Below, one piece after another: positions 44,525-55,012 of a DNA stretch of 60,000 nucleotides (positions within the stretch are counted from its first letter, which is position 1; each line of letters starts with the position of its first letter). The position numbers and the translations under genes were made by a program. The DNA is from Bugula neritina (Eukaryota; Bryozoa; Gymnolaemata; Cheilostomatida; Bugulidae). Under the pieces are notes generated by a model. It worked only from the letters and a program-made list of their open reading frames with translations, was not told the DNA's origin and made no database searches. The DNA is taken from contig OZ037768.1 in assembly GCA_964035545.1 (NCBI GenBank), forward strand, positions 21,080,700-21,140,699. Direction: 5' to 3'.

Positions 44525-44912
44525 TGTGGTAAATTTATGTTGTGTGTGTGTGTCCTTTGTTGCCGAGATCGGCACTTTGGTCCTCCGAAACACCGATATG
44601 CCGATTCTCGGCATATCGGAATACCGAAGTGCCGAAATGCCGGATTCGGCATTTTGGATTCTCGAGGTGCCGATATTCGGCATTTCGGGCCTCCGATCTC
44701 GGCAAACAAAGGAATGTCTTTGTCCTGCATGTATATAAAAGCCAGCGAGTTTCAGTGTAGATTCAGTCTACTACTGGAGCTCGCTGGATACAGACTATTG
44801 GATCACTCGGACTACAATAAAGCTATCTTATCTTCTACCTTATTTCTCGCCTTGTTTCTCATAACAAGCATGTAAAGCACTAGTTTCATTCATAACCCAC
44901 AAAACTATCACA
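44525..44912 (+). repeat. 3' LTR
   Basis: The copy of the 5' LTR, preceded by a purine-rich tract GATGGGGGG (44513-44520) that can prime plus-strand synthesis. Most of the seven LTR differences are C/T or G/A, several at CpG sites, as expected from methyl-C decay. Confidence 0.92.
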
Positions 44913-45347
44913 CTATATTATTGTATATATGATCCTTTCCTAGTCTTGGTAAATTAACTCATTAATTCTGTAATGTTGGTTTGGCTATTCGCTGTAGTTG
45001 TTGATTATCAAGATGGGTTATTTCAATTTAACATTAGCTTTCAGCTAGATTTTGTAAGCATGATAGATATAAGAAATACATATTTCATAATTTTAAAACC
45101 CGAAGGAAGCTCTGTTTTTTACTGTCAAAGGGAACAAAAACCACTGCATCTACTAAGCATTGATATCATAAAACAAATCATGTAGGTAACACAGCAATAT
45201 GTCTATGTTATATGTAAAACAGTATTACTGCCCTAGAGTGGAGAGCTACACTAATTAGTTTTTTAATAATCTGTATCCAAAACACATCAGTTGGTTTTTG
45301 AACATTAAGGCTATAAAGCTCTCAGAATAGTACAAGTGCACTGCAAG

Positions 45348-45625
45348 TTTGGTGTAAGTTTAGTGTAAGTTTAGTGTAAGTTTAGTGTAAATGTAGTGTA
45401 AGTGTAGTGTAAATTTAGTGTAAGTGTAGTGTAAGTGTAGTGTAAGTTTAGTGTAAGTTTAGTGTAAGTGTAGTGTAAGTGTAGTGTAAGTGTAGTGTAA
45501 GTATAGTGTAAGTGCAGTGTAAGTGTAGTGTAAGTATAGTGTAAGTGCAGTGTGAGTGTAGTGTAAGTGTAGTGTAAGTGTAGTGTAAGTATAGTGTAAG
45601 CGTAGTGTAAGCTTAGTGTAATGAA
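45348..45625. repeat. 11-bp minisatellite (TAAGTGTAGTG)n, copy B
   Basis: Same unit as at 4640-4890, with TAAGTTTAGTG variants at the left. Position within the duplicated module agrees with copy A. Confidence 0.85.
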
Positions 45626-46407
45626 TCCCCTACATGACATCACACATGACTCTACTAAGACTTGATTTTTCAGCCTATCACAAACTGTGTTATGTTAAAC
45701 CAGTCTTCTGATCAAAGAGCTATGTTATTAGGTGCAGAATTGAAAATTTTTGCTCAACTTAGACTTTTTATAATTGCTTAGTTGGCTTTTGAGTTTGAAA
45801 AGTGATTTTATTGTCGAACATAGTTTCATTCTACACAGCTCCAGTACTAAAACTAGTGGTTTTAGAAAACAAGTTGCAGCTTTATTCTAAACTTTGTTGA
45901 GTTCCTGCTTCATCTGTGTTAAAAGTATTACAAAACCAAGCTAGACAAAGTAATTAATATATATGCCTATAATGTGTTATGTATATTGAAAAATTGCACT
46001 TTAGACCTTGTATCATAGATATCCAAATAATTTAATCAGTATAACTGTTATTATATATATACTACACTTATTCTAATAAGGTGTTTTTATTCATAGTATT
46101 GGTGTTCTATTTATAGGAGTAAAACTACCAGAGTTGAAACGTTTTACAAACCAAAAAAGTTGCCTATATAATAATTCCAGAAAGACAGACATTTATATTT
46201 ATACATGATGCAAAACATTAAATTGTCTTCTATAAAGTAAAAAGTAAAAGTAAAGTAAAAGTAAAACACTCTTTCAAAGTTAATCAGGTTGTTGATAAAA
46301 TTTTCTGTAAACATATAGCATGGTTTTATCCCTAAATTATCTAATCACCATGTATTTAAAAAGTGCATTAGCAAATTTTATATAATTATATATATATATG
46401 AATATAT

Positions 46408-46448
<41 letters not shown>

Positions 46449-46454
46449 CCTCAA

Positions 46455-46501
46455 TCTGTGGACAGCAGCTGTTTCGGGGTTTGTCCCCTCATCAGCACAG
46501 A
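46455..46501 (-). ncRNA. Type I hammerhead ribozyme (retrozyme copy 2)
   Basis: Identical in all paired and core positions to the one at 34385-34431 (CTGATGA, GGGG/CCCC stem II, GAA, ACAG/CTGT stem III, GUC site). Confidence 0.9.
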
Positions 46502-46726
46502 ACAGAGTACCATGGCCCACACCTTCGCAATAGTAGAAACTTATGTTTCTACTAAAGTATATTTAAAAGGTGTGTATACTCAAGCCAGAGAGCTCAAGTG
46601 ACTCTAGGGGTCACCTAGGAGTCACGAGCCTTGCAAAATGCTAGCAGCTTGAGTTTGTGACTATGGTGAGAGAGCTCAATCACTGAATGTCATTGCTGAG
46701 CATTGAATGAGAGCATAGTACCTCAA

Positions 46727-46773
46727 TCGGTGGACAGCAGCTGTTTCGGGGTTTGTCCCCTCATCAGCACAGA
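46727..46773 (-). ncRNA. Type I hammerhead ribozyme (retrozyme copy 3), stem I mismatch
   Basis: Same core, stem II and stem III as the other two, but the plus strand reads TCGGTG in place of TCTGTG, which puts a mismatch into stem I. The active site is unchanged. Confidence 0.85.
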
Positions 46774-47128
46774 ACAGAGTACCATGGCCCACACCTTCGC
46801 AATAGTAGAAACTTATGTTTCTACTAAAGCATATTTAAAAGGTGTGTAAACTCAAGCATATATATATATGCATGCATTTTATTTTCTAAAAAACCACAAG
46901 TAGTTTAATTTGAGTAGTTTCAGTGCTCTGTAAACTCAACATTTTAAAGCTGTTGCACTGAATTCTGCATATAATGCTATTTTTTCTAATGCTGTAAAAT
47001 TTTTCTTGTATAAAAACTTTAAAAGTATATAACCAGTTTTTATATGATACATCTTTAAATCCATCATTAGGAATTAATAATTGGTTCAAATTATTATAAA
47101 CTTATAATAAAATAATTGATTTTTACAG

Positions 47129-47269
47129 TATCAGCAAGTTGACTAATCTAAAGGTATTAGACATGAGTTATACTGACTTTTCTGCTAGTCTACCTGATAT
47201 CTTCAGTTCTCTACTCTCTCTGGAGAAGTTGGGGTTGAGAGGCTGTGAACTACAAGCTCTCCCTAACAG
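47129..47269 (+). CDS. Orphan LRR module exon, intact
   Basis: 141 bp between TTTTTACAG and GTAAAT, phase 2 on both sides and open, with the two-repeat pattern of the Roc-caspase modules (LTNLKVLDMS, SLPDIFSSLLSLEKLGLRGC). It belongs to a paralogue of the LRR gene whose downstream part has been lost or replaced by the gypsy copy. Confidence 0.7.
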
Positions 47270-47921
47270 GTAAATCAAAATTTATATCTTCTCTGCTATG
47301 CTATACATGTTATAGTAATCCTGTGCATAATATTTTATCCTAAACACATTACCAAGCTTTTTCTAAGTTTTTTACTCATATAAGTGTTGGCGTTCTACAA
47401 TTCACAGTTGCAAAACTAACAGAGTTGAAGAGTTTTATAAACTGAAACAAGCTTAGATTTATATGATTATTTGAGAAAAACATGCAGATGATACTTATGA
47501 ATTACGTTTTTTACCTATAAGTAATAAAGTAAAGTTGGTTGTATGCTGTTTATGAAACTCTCTGTAAACATGCAGCATGTTTTTATACATAAATTATTGA
47601 GTCACCATGTTAATCACCTGTTACTTGTAGCCAACAAAAATTTGTTAACTAAATTTATCTCATCACATACATGCATGCATTCTATTTTCTATAAAACTAA
47701 GTGTAATTTTGAGTTGTTTCAGTGCTCTGTAAACTGAACATGTTAAAGCTGTTGCACTGAATCTTGCTTTTTGTTAATTTTGCTAATGCTGTAAACTTTT
47801 TCTTGTAAAATATTTTTGGAAGTAACCAGTTTTCATAAGATACACCTTTGAAGCCATCAAAAGGAATTAATAATTGGTTCAAATTGATATAGACCTATAC
47901 TGTTATATTTGATTGTTACAG

Positions 47922-47969
47922 CATCAGCAAGTAGACTAATCTGAAGGAATTAGATATTAGTGGCAATAA
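47922..47969 (+). pseudogene. LRR module exon, broken
   Basis: It starts as the other modules do (CATCAGCAAG after TTACAG), but the fourth codon of the module is TAG instead of TTG. After GGCAATAAG the sequence switches to gypsy pol. It is therefore disabled twice: by a stop and by a retrotransposon junction at about 47970. Confidence 0.85.
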
Positions 47970-48109
47970 GTACCGGAGAATGTGGCTGACCTGTATGATG
48001 GAGCCTGCGGGAACTGTAACAGTAATGCCGAGCGCCAAGCAATGGCTCAATTATTGATGGATTACAGTTATGTCTTCAGTTATGGAGATGAAGACATGGG
48101 CTGACCAAA

Positions 48110-49501
48110 GTGGTGTGTCATGAGATACTCTTGGCAGCCGGGACCAATCCCATCAGGCAGCCCACTCAACGGCTAGGCCCGGAGAAGAAGAAGGAAGTAA
48201 GCAGACAAGTGCAGGATCTTCTTGACCAGGACCTGATTGAGCCTGCCCACGAAGCGTTGAGTTCCCCCGTGGTCCTGGTCAAGAAGAAGGATGGTAGTTG
48301 GAGGTTCTGCGTGGACTACCGCAAGCTCAACAGTGCTGCTATCCAGGATGCTTACCCTCTCCCCCGGATAGACGAGTCTCTGGATGCTCTTGCGGGGAGC
48401 AAGTACTTTAGTACTTTGGATCTGCTGAGTGGGTACTGGCAGGTGCCCCTCAGTCCTGATGCACAGGACAAAGCAGCATTCATCACTCGCAATGAGCTCT
48501 GGAAATGGAAGGCTCTGTCATTTGTACTAACATCTGCCCCGGCAACTTTCCAGCGACTCATAGAGCAGATTCTCAGTGGACTACACTGGAGGACCCTGCT
48601 CATCTATCTAGATGACGTCATAGTTATCTCCCCAGACTTTGCGACTCATGTCAGTCGTCTGCGGGAGGTCTTTGACTGTCTTCGGACCGCCGGATTGAAA
48701 CTAAAGCCCTCCAATTGTACAATCTTACAGCCGGAGGTAAAGTACCTGGGCCTTGTGGTTGGCCGTGACGGCGTCGCTACCGACCCTGAGAAGGTACAGG
48801 CTGTGGAAGAGGTGACTGTTCCCTGGGACCTCCCTGAGCTATGCGCATTCCTGGGCCTGGTGGGGTACTATCATCAGTATATTACCAGGTTTGCAGGAGT
48901 TGCACAGCCTCGAAATCGGCTAACGGCTAAAGAGGTCCGGTGGCAGTGGGCACAGGAGGAGCAGCAGGCATTTAACCACCTCAAGAGTCAGCTAATGGAG
49001 GCGCCCATTCCGGCGTACCCTGACCCAGCCAAGGAGTACATCCTGGACACCGACGCCAGCGACCACAGTGTGGGAGCTGTTCTGTCACAAGTTCAGGGTG
49101 GAAATGAGGTAGTCGCCACCTATTACAGCAAGACTCACTCGACCGCCAAGAAGAACTACTGCACCACCAGGAAGAAGCTCCTGGCAGTAGTTAAGGCGGT
49201 CAAGCACTTCCAGCCATATCTGTATGTGAGAGCGTTCAGGCTGCGAACAGACCATGCATCTCTGATATGGCTGTGCAAGCGTGCAGAGCCTTCGAGCCAA
49301 GTGGCCCGATGGCTGGAGATTCTTGAGGAGTTCTCCTACAGAATTGAGCATCGTGCTGGAAAGAAGCACGGGAACGCCGAAGAGATGAGCCGGCGGCCGG
49401 AGGAGAACTGCAAGCAGTGTCTGCTTATCAAGAAACGAGATCGAGGACCCATCTGCCTTGATGTAAAGAAACAGCTGGTAGATGACAACGTCCATAATTG
49501 A
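48110..49501 (+). pseudogene. Gypsy reverse transcriptase/RNase H fragment
   Basis: 463 residues remain open. The catalytic YLDDV is kept; the sequence before it has LSFVLTSAP where the first element has LPFGLTSAP. A TGA at 49499-49501 ends the frame at the RNase H/integrase linker. The fragment has no in-frame protease or start, so it is a relic. Confidence 0.8.
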
Positions 49502-49506
49502 GAACG

Positions 49507-51305
49507 TGGCCATCTTCGATCCGAACACCCACCGGACTCCGTCAATGCCCTATGGGCCAACCCCAAGCTGTATCAAAACGTCAAGGAGCTGAGCCAGCTC
49601 CAGCAGACGCTGCCAGGGGCAGTAGCTGACATCTTCCGGGCCAAAAAGAAGTGCTGCCGATTTACCGAGGAACAGCAGCGACATGGGGACGTCGATTACC
49701 AACACCTCTGTAGCCGATGGGATTCCCTCAAGGTCAGCAAGGATGGCCTCCTCACCATTACACTCGCAGCAGACAACCGCCGAGAGAGGGAACGCGTCGT
49801 ATGTCCACGCGCCCTCCGGCGGAAACTGATCTGGGACACCCACAAACAGGCCCATGCTGGGGCCAGTCAGGTCATCAGGTGTCTAAGGCTGCGCTGGTAC
49901 TGGCCCGGCCTGACTCGAGACGTACGACTGCGGATACGGCAGTGCGAGCTCTGTCAGGCTAGTAAGCATGGGCGCCTACGGAGACCACAAGTCGACGCCG
50001 GCTGTACCCTGGTCGGCCATGGCAGATAGTGGCGGTGGATCTAGTTGGACCTATGCCGTTATCTGCCAGAGGAAATACCGGGATACTGGTGCTCACGGAC
50101 CACTTCACTCGGTGGGCTGATGCTCTGGCTGTACCAGATGCGTCAGCTCCCACCATGACCCGAGCCCTGGATCAGCAAGTGTTCTGCTATTTCGGGCTTC
50201 CAGAACAGATCCACATTGACCAGGGCGCCCAGTTCCAGTACCAGCTAATAAGAGACCTCTGCCCAATATGGGGGGTGAACTAGAGCCGGACGACCCCATA
50301 TCACACGCAAGAGAACGGAGTTGTCGAGAGGAACAATCGGATGTTAGGAGATGTCCTCCGAAGTCTGCTCTTAGACAAGGTCAAGAAAAGTCGGATGTGG
50401 TGCTGCTCCAGATAATGCGGGCCTACCGCAGCAAACCACAATTCAGTACCCTGTAAACCCCAAACTTCCTGATGCTTGGTCGGGAGACCCAGGTCCCGGA
50501 GCACCTAACATATCATGTTCCCGCATCCGAGGCCCCCGTACATGAGTACGTAGGGAAGCTCATAGAGACCATGGAACAGGCCCATGAGGCACTGCAAGAG
50601 CCCCCCCTTATATCAAGTAGGAAACTGAGTGTAGATGGTGAGCTACCGCAGGCGGCGCGGACAGTCAGCTAAACTTCAGCCCAAGTCCGTGGGACCCTAC
50701 TGCGTCATAGAAGTTCTACCAAATTACACATACCGTGTGGAACGCTCGGAAAAGTCTCAGTCAAAACGAGCAGCGGTTAAAACCCTATGAAGGCAGCCCA
50801 GATGCTGCAGGGCAGGCACCTCCCTTGGCTAGAACCAGCTTGCCAGCCTATCTCCCGAGGAGGAGTGGCTTGACCCCGAGAGTGGGAGATCCCCGTTCAC
50901 GACTCAGTCGAACCGGACCAGGCGTCTAGACCTCCCCCTCCACCTGGTCCACCAGCCTCATTGGCTCCAGAGCTGGCCTCGGTACCAGGAAGTGCACCTC
51001 AGTCTGAAGGAGGTGGCCCAGGAATTATTTTTCTTATTACACCCTCACCACAGTCTGTGGTACCTGTGGAATTGGGGAGACAGGCAAGAAGTAAAAGACC
51101 CCCCGGTTATCTGGCTGACTACTACGTGGGACCCGTGGATCTACTGCCACTGGGAAATAATTTGCCTAGTACAGGCATATATTCCCATCCCCACGTGTCT
51201 GGATACCCTGAGAGTGAAGGAAGTTCCTCTGACGAAATAGAGTTCACATACCAAAGATCGGCAGATACAGAGTACGTGGAGTTGCCCCACCGAAATTCAT
51301 CGTAG
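49507..51305 (+). pseudogene. Gypsy integrase fragments
   Basis: Pieces of integrase in several frames: AVDLVGPMP and IDQGAQF at 50029-50283, the RETQVPEHLTYHVPA segment at 50472, and a C-terminal PPGYLADY tail at 50961-51305. In-frame stops (for example TAG at 50281-50283, right after WGVN) break it. Confidence 0.8.
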
Positions 51306-51343
51306 ATTATGACCGGACACGTGACTGCGAGATCGGCTCGTAG

Positions 51344-51421
<78 letters not shown>
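51344..51421. repeat. (TA)n microsatellite
   Basis: TA repeat that abuts the end of the gypsy fragment. Confidence 0.95.
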
Positions 51422-51423
<2 letters not shown>

Positions 51424-54400
51424 TTAAATGTGGTTTCATAGGGGGCTGCTCATAGGGGGCTTATATGCATTTGGTATATTTCGATACCATAGGGGGCCTA
51501 TAAACAGAGCCCCCTCTGTTATCAGAATATATCATATTATTTTTACTTTGAAATTGTCTTCTCATTTTTACTTTTTGAGTAATAAAAGCTATATTACATT
51601 TGTACTATGCAAAGTATAGAAACTCAATTGGTTTTGTTCTACTTTGTCTGCTATAATTAATTATCCAACAATTTCAGTTAAAAAAAAATTATTTTTCAAC
51701 TTCTATTCACACTATGCCATTACTCTCTGTAAGGAACTGATATAGCCATGCATTCAAAATAAAAAAAATTACACTTCAATTTCCTATGTTATGTATTTCC
51801 TTTTTAAAATCGAATAAGGATTTTCATGTCTAATAATTCGAAGTGCACCCTGTATCATCCTCATTACATTTCTTGATGTTTTGCTTATTCTTATATTTTG
51901 TTTAGGTAATGAAAGTTGTATATATATATTTTTTTATATAACAGGAAAAGTTCAATTAAATTGAACCAAGTGTATATAGTTTTAAACTGTAAAAACAAGT
52001 ACTTTGAAAAAGAAATTGCACGTCATTCAATAAGCAAGTGAAGTAAAATATTGTAATAGCAAAAATAGAATAGCAGTTAGTTGACAAAATACAGATATAA
52101 TTAATTAATTAAAAGTTGCCTCAAATTATTATAAGCCTATATTGTATACTTAAAGAATGAATGAAACGTATAATGTATATTTTATTTTAAAAATTACTCA
52201 ATTTGATTGCAGCCAGTTTATACTGTAATATCTAATATCTATAGTATTTTCCTGTATTAAAAAATATGTGTGTTGAGTTCATTTAGCTACCATGCATATA
52301 CCTACTATAATTCGGACAAATAAGCAAGATAAAACTAATTTCTAAACTAGCTATATGTTCTAAAGTCTTTTAATAAAAAACAATTGGATAGATAGCACCA
52401 CTATATAGGTATTATACTAAAAAAAACGGCCAAGTATGCACTTCTATTTACCAGATGCTAAACGATTTGCTTCAAAGGCTTATTTTTGAAGTTTTACTAG
52501 CTATTCCTTTCATTAAATCAATCGTATAGGTACAGTATTTTGCAGATTTCTTAAAAGTCTGCCTCGGTGATTCTTTGAACAGTTATATAGATAGCAATTT
52601 GAGAGCACTGTTTGTAATCAATCATTAAAGAACACGCAGAACACCATTGCTTTAAACTAATCTTAAGAATATTAGCACATTTTCTGCACTTCATCTTCAT
52701 GATGCAACAAAATGTCCTACTAATATTTTTGTCATTGCTAATATTCATTGAAGTACTAATGCACAATAGGCTGATAATTTTTTAATATTTATTTCAAAAT
52801 AATTATAGTATTCTATTTGAATTTACATAACAAAGAGACTTGTAATATATGATAAGATTAAACCAATTAGAATATATTTTTCACAATCATTTATATCTGA
52901 AAATGTACTTTGAACTGTGATTCTTTGCTATAGTGCACACAAAACAGTCGGCTAGTACACTTTCATATGCTCTAAAGTCTATAGAGATTAACTCAACGCT
53001 TCAGTAAAATATATTGAGTTAAAGCTGAATGTAAGGCTACTAATTATATGCTCTTTCTTCTCAAACCCATATCTGAGTTCTTTTTTTAAATGCTTTACGG
53101 AGCACAAATAAGAGCAACCCCTAACTATATCTTTCACAGTTGCTAATATATAAAATAGTGCTTCTTAAAAAACCTGAAGCTATGTGTACTAAAACAAAAT
53201 TTGAAAACCATGTTGTCTAGCCTTTTATAAGCTATTGAAACTTTTTGTTGGCTAGAAATGCAGCAGTTACACTACAAATTACTCTTTAATTGCAATAGCT
53301 TCAAAAGAAATATATTAGCAAGCTTCTGAATGTGCCTTGATTTTTTTTTCAATCTTTAGCAGTAACTTTTATAGATTTAATGTTAACAATTAGTGGTATA
53401 ATATACAAGCTTCTTCAAAACTGCTCCCAACTCTTAGCAATTGGGCATTTTGTTTGCATGAGCAGACGTTTCAGAACTCGTCTCTGTTACTGCTTTTACG
53501 TACTTTTTATTTAATCTTGTACTGGTAAACTACATTTTCTTACTGGCCTCACCTGGCATAAATATATTGACAATTCAAATATTGGCACTCAACAATTTGT
53601 AAGCTAGGATAGCAGTTTATGCACAATCGCACTATATATGCAACTGGTTCATCTCTCTTTTTGTCCTAATGCTAGAGAGACAAATCTAACATAATATTTA
53701 TGACAAGCACCAGATTTTTTCCTTTTTTTGTTGTTTGGGTATCAGTCTACTACTAGCATTACGACATAGCCTTGTAAACTAAGACAAGTAGACAACTTTC
53801 CTTCTACAATGTGTAAGTCATCTTCCATTGAAATACAGAATGTTTAATGCATGCTTTATGAACATCAGCAAGACTTTCCTGGTACTTTATAGTAATATAT
53901 TATTAAATTTTTCTTTCAATTATTTTCCGAAACTATTGTGTGTAACACAATGCTACTTTAAATCTTAATTAAACAACTTGGCTATATAATTACAGGTTAT
54001 TAACTAAAGCTTGCCAATTTTCACAAAAGCTAAACTTCAGAATAAGCAATTTTGGCTTGCTTTGTTGATAGCCTACCATGATAGAGAGCAATCCAGTAAG
54101 TTGAGTATTGGGTAAACGTTTCAATTTTTTTTAAGTTTCATCAACAGCTCTTTCAGTAGCTCTTTTCACAAATTGATAGAACAAAATAATGCAAAATATT
54201 GAGGTAGAGATACAAACTGAACAACAATGTATGGTGCTACCATTAAACATGTTTTTACTTTGAGAATATTTTAAAATTGATTTATCTTGTAAGAGCAAAA
54301 TGTAACAGGTATCTAGTCATAAAAAGCAATTTGAATCCTTCGATCTGCAAGCCAGAGTATGGCAAGTAAAGCACCCTGGACTATCAATAGGTTACAATTG

Positions 54401-55012
54401 CTAGATGGTGCTAGATAGTGCTAGTTCTTCATTCTTAAAGCCTAGGGCCTAGAGTAAATAGAACAGCCTACAAACTAATAAATAATTAGGTAACTGACTG
54501 AATAGATAGAACAAACACTGCTACACTGCAGGAAAGCTTCAAGTGAAACTATTAGAAACAATATAACAGTTGTTCTTTCCACAACTGAAATGTTAATTTA
54601 ACTAAAGAAAACTTTTTTTGATATAAAATACAAAATTATACAACTTTTCATGATTTATTCTGTACTTTATGATTAGTTTTGCAAAATAAATGGCTTGCTC
54701 TATGTTTCATTATAATTCAGCCAGAGCTGCACAGCAACATCAAACAGTTTTACAAAATGCAATTTATCTTCGTTAAAAAGATTTCTTGCTGGTATGAAGT
54801 TTCAGCAAGTTGAAAAAATGTGTTTAAAGTTTACATTAGTTAGGTATAATATTAATTCTTTGGGGAATTGCCAGCAAAATTGCTTCAAACTTCATGTCCT
54901 ATGTTATACTTATTGTAGTTGTTGTTGTCCTTATGTAGCCCTTTGTGTATCTCTATAAGGTTGGAGCCTGTTATTAGCTCTATAATGAAAGCCATTACCT
55001 CTAAAATTACTT
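51422..55012. other. No gene seen
   Basis: A/T-rich. At 51438-51500 a few CATAGGGGGC motifs recall the unit of the minisatellite at 59.5 kb. Short open frames such as 52766-52551 (-) have no support. Confidence 0.5.

Larger units (their letters stand above)
36930..44912 (+). mobile_element. Ty3/gypsy LTR retrotransposon, nearly complete
   Basis: 388-bp LTRs at 36930-37317 and 44525-44912 start TGTGGTAAAT and end CTATCACA. I count seven differences between them. CTAT (or ACTAT) flanks both sides, and copy A of the host module shows the same place uninterrupted (AAACTATATAATG near 4480). A primer site TGGTGGCAGCAGTGGGAT follows the 5' LTR and fits a leucine tRNA 3' end. Order: gag, pol (protease, reverse transcriptase, RNase H), an in-frame stop, integrase, and an extra zinc-finger ORF. 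The element is clearly richer in G/C than the A/T-rich host sequence. Confidence 0.95.
36240..46030 (+). repeat. Duplicated gene-start module, copy B, split by a gypsy element
   Basis: The unique parts are 36240-36929 and 44913-46030. They align with copy A (3660-5320 plus the relic of the 33-bp minisatellite). The short first exon here reads ATG ACA ATC AAG T before GTGAGT (36687-36699). Joining it to the second block after TTGCAG (36847) gives T|AA, a stop, so this copy is damaged. Beyond 46030 it runs into LRR-intron-like sequence, which suggests that the module is the 5' end of an LRR gene paralogue. Confidence 0.7.
46449..46857 (-). mobile_element. Retrozyme-like tandem (about 1.5 units of 272 bp)
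   Basis: The unit begins CCTCAATCTGTGGACAGCAG at 46449 and restarts at 46721, giving a 272-bp monomer. The second unit breaks off at 46857 into a short TA run. Each start holds a hammerhead on the minus strand. A tandem of a hammerhead-bearing, non-coding unit is the genomic form expected of retrozymes, from which self-cleavage would release monomers. A/T repeats lie on both sides. Confidence 0.8.
46070..47128 (+). repeat. LRR-intron-like duplicated sequence
   Basis: This matches the introns between the LRR exons of the Roc-caspase gene (AAAGACAGACATTTATATTT, GTTGATAAAACTTTCTGTAAACAT-like and CAGTGCTCTGTAAACT landmarks in the same order). It leads up to the LRR exon at 47129. A retrozyme-like dimer has inserted at 46449-46857. 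Confidence 0.75.
47971..51340 (+). mobile_element. Decayed Ty3/gypsy copy, 5'-truncated
   Basis: Similar to 39420-42700 of the first element but clearly diverged. It starts inside pol, upstream of the reverse transcriptase. It keeps reverse transcriptase and RNase H open at 48110-49501 (FCVDYRKLN, YLDDVIVIS, DTDASDHSVGAVL), then integrase pieces broken by stops and shifts (49507-50700), and ends after a tail related to the first element's PPRYLADY segment. Gag, LTRs and the extra zinc-finger ORF are absent. It is a sister subfamily, not a copy of the neighbouring element. Confidence 0.88.
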
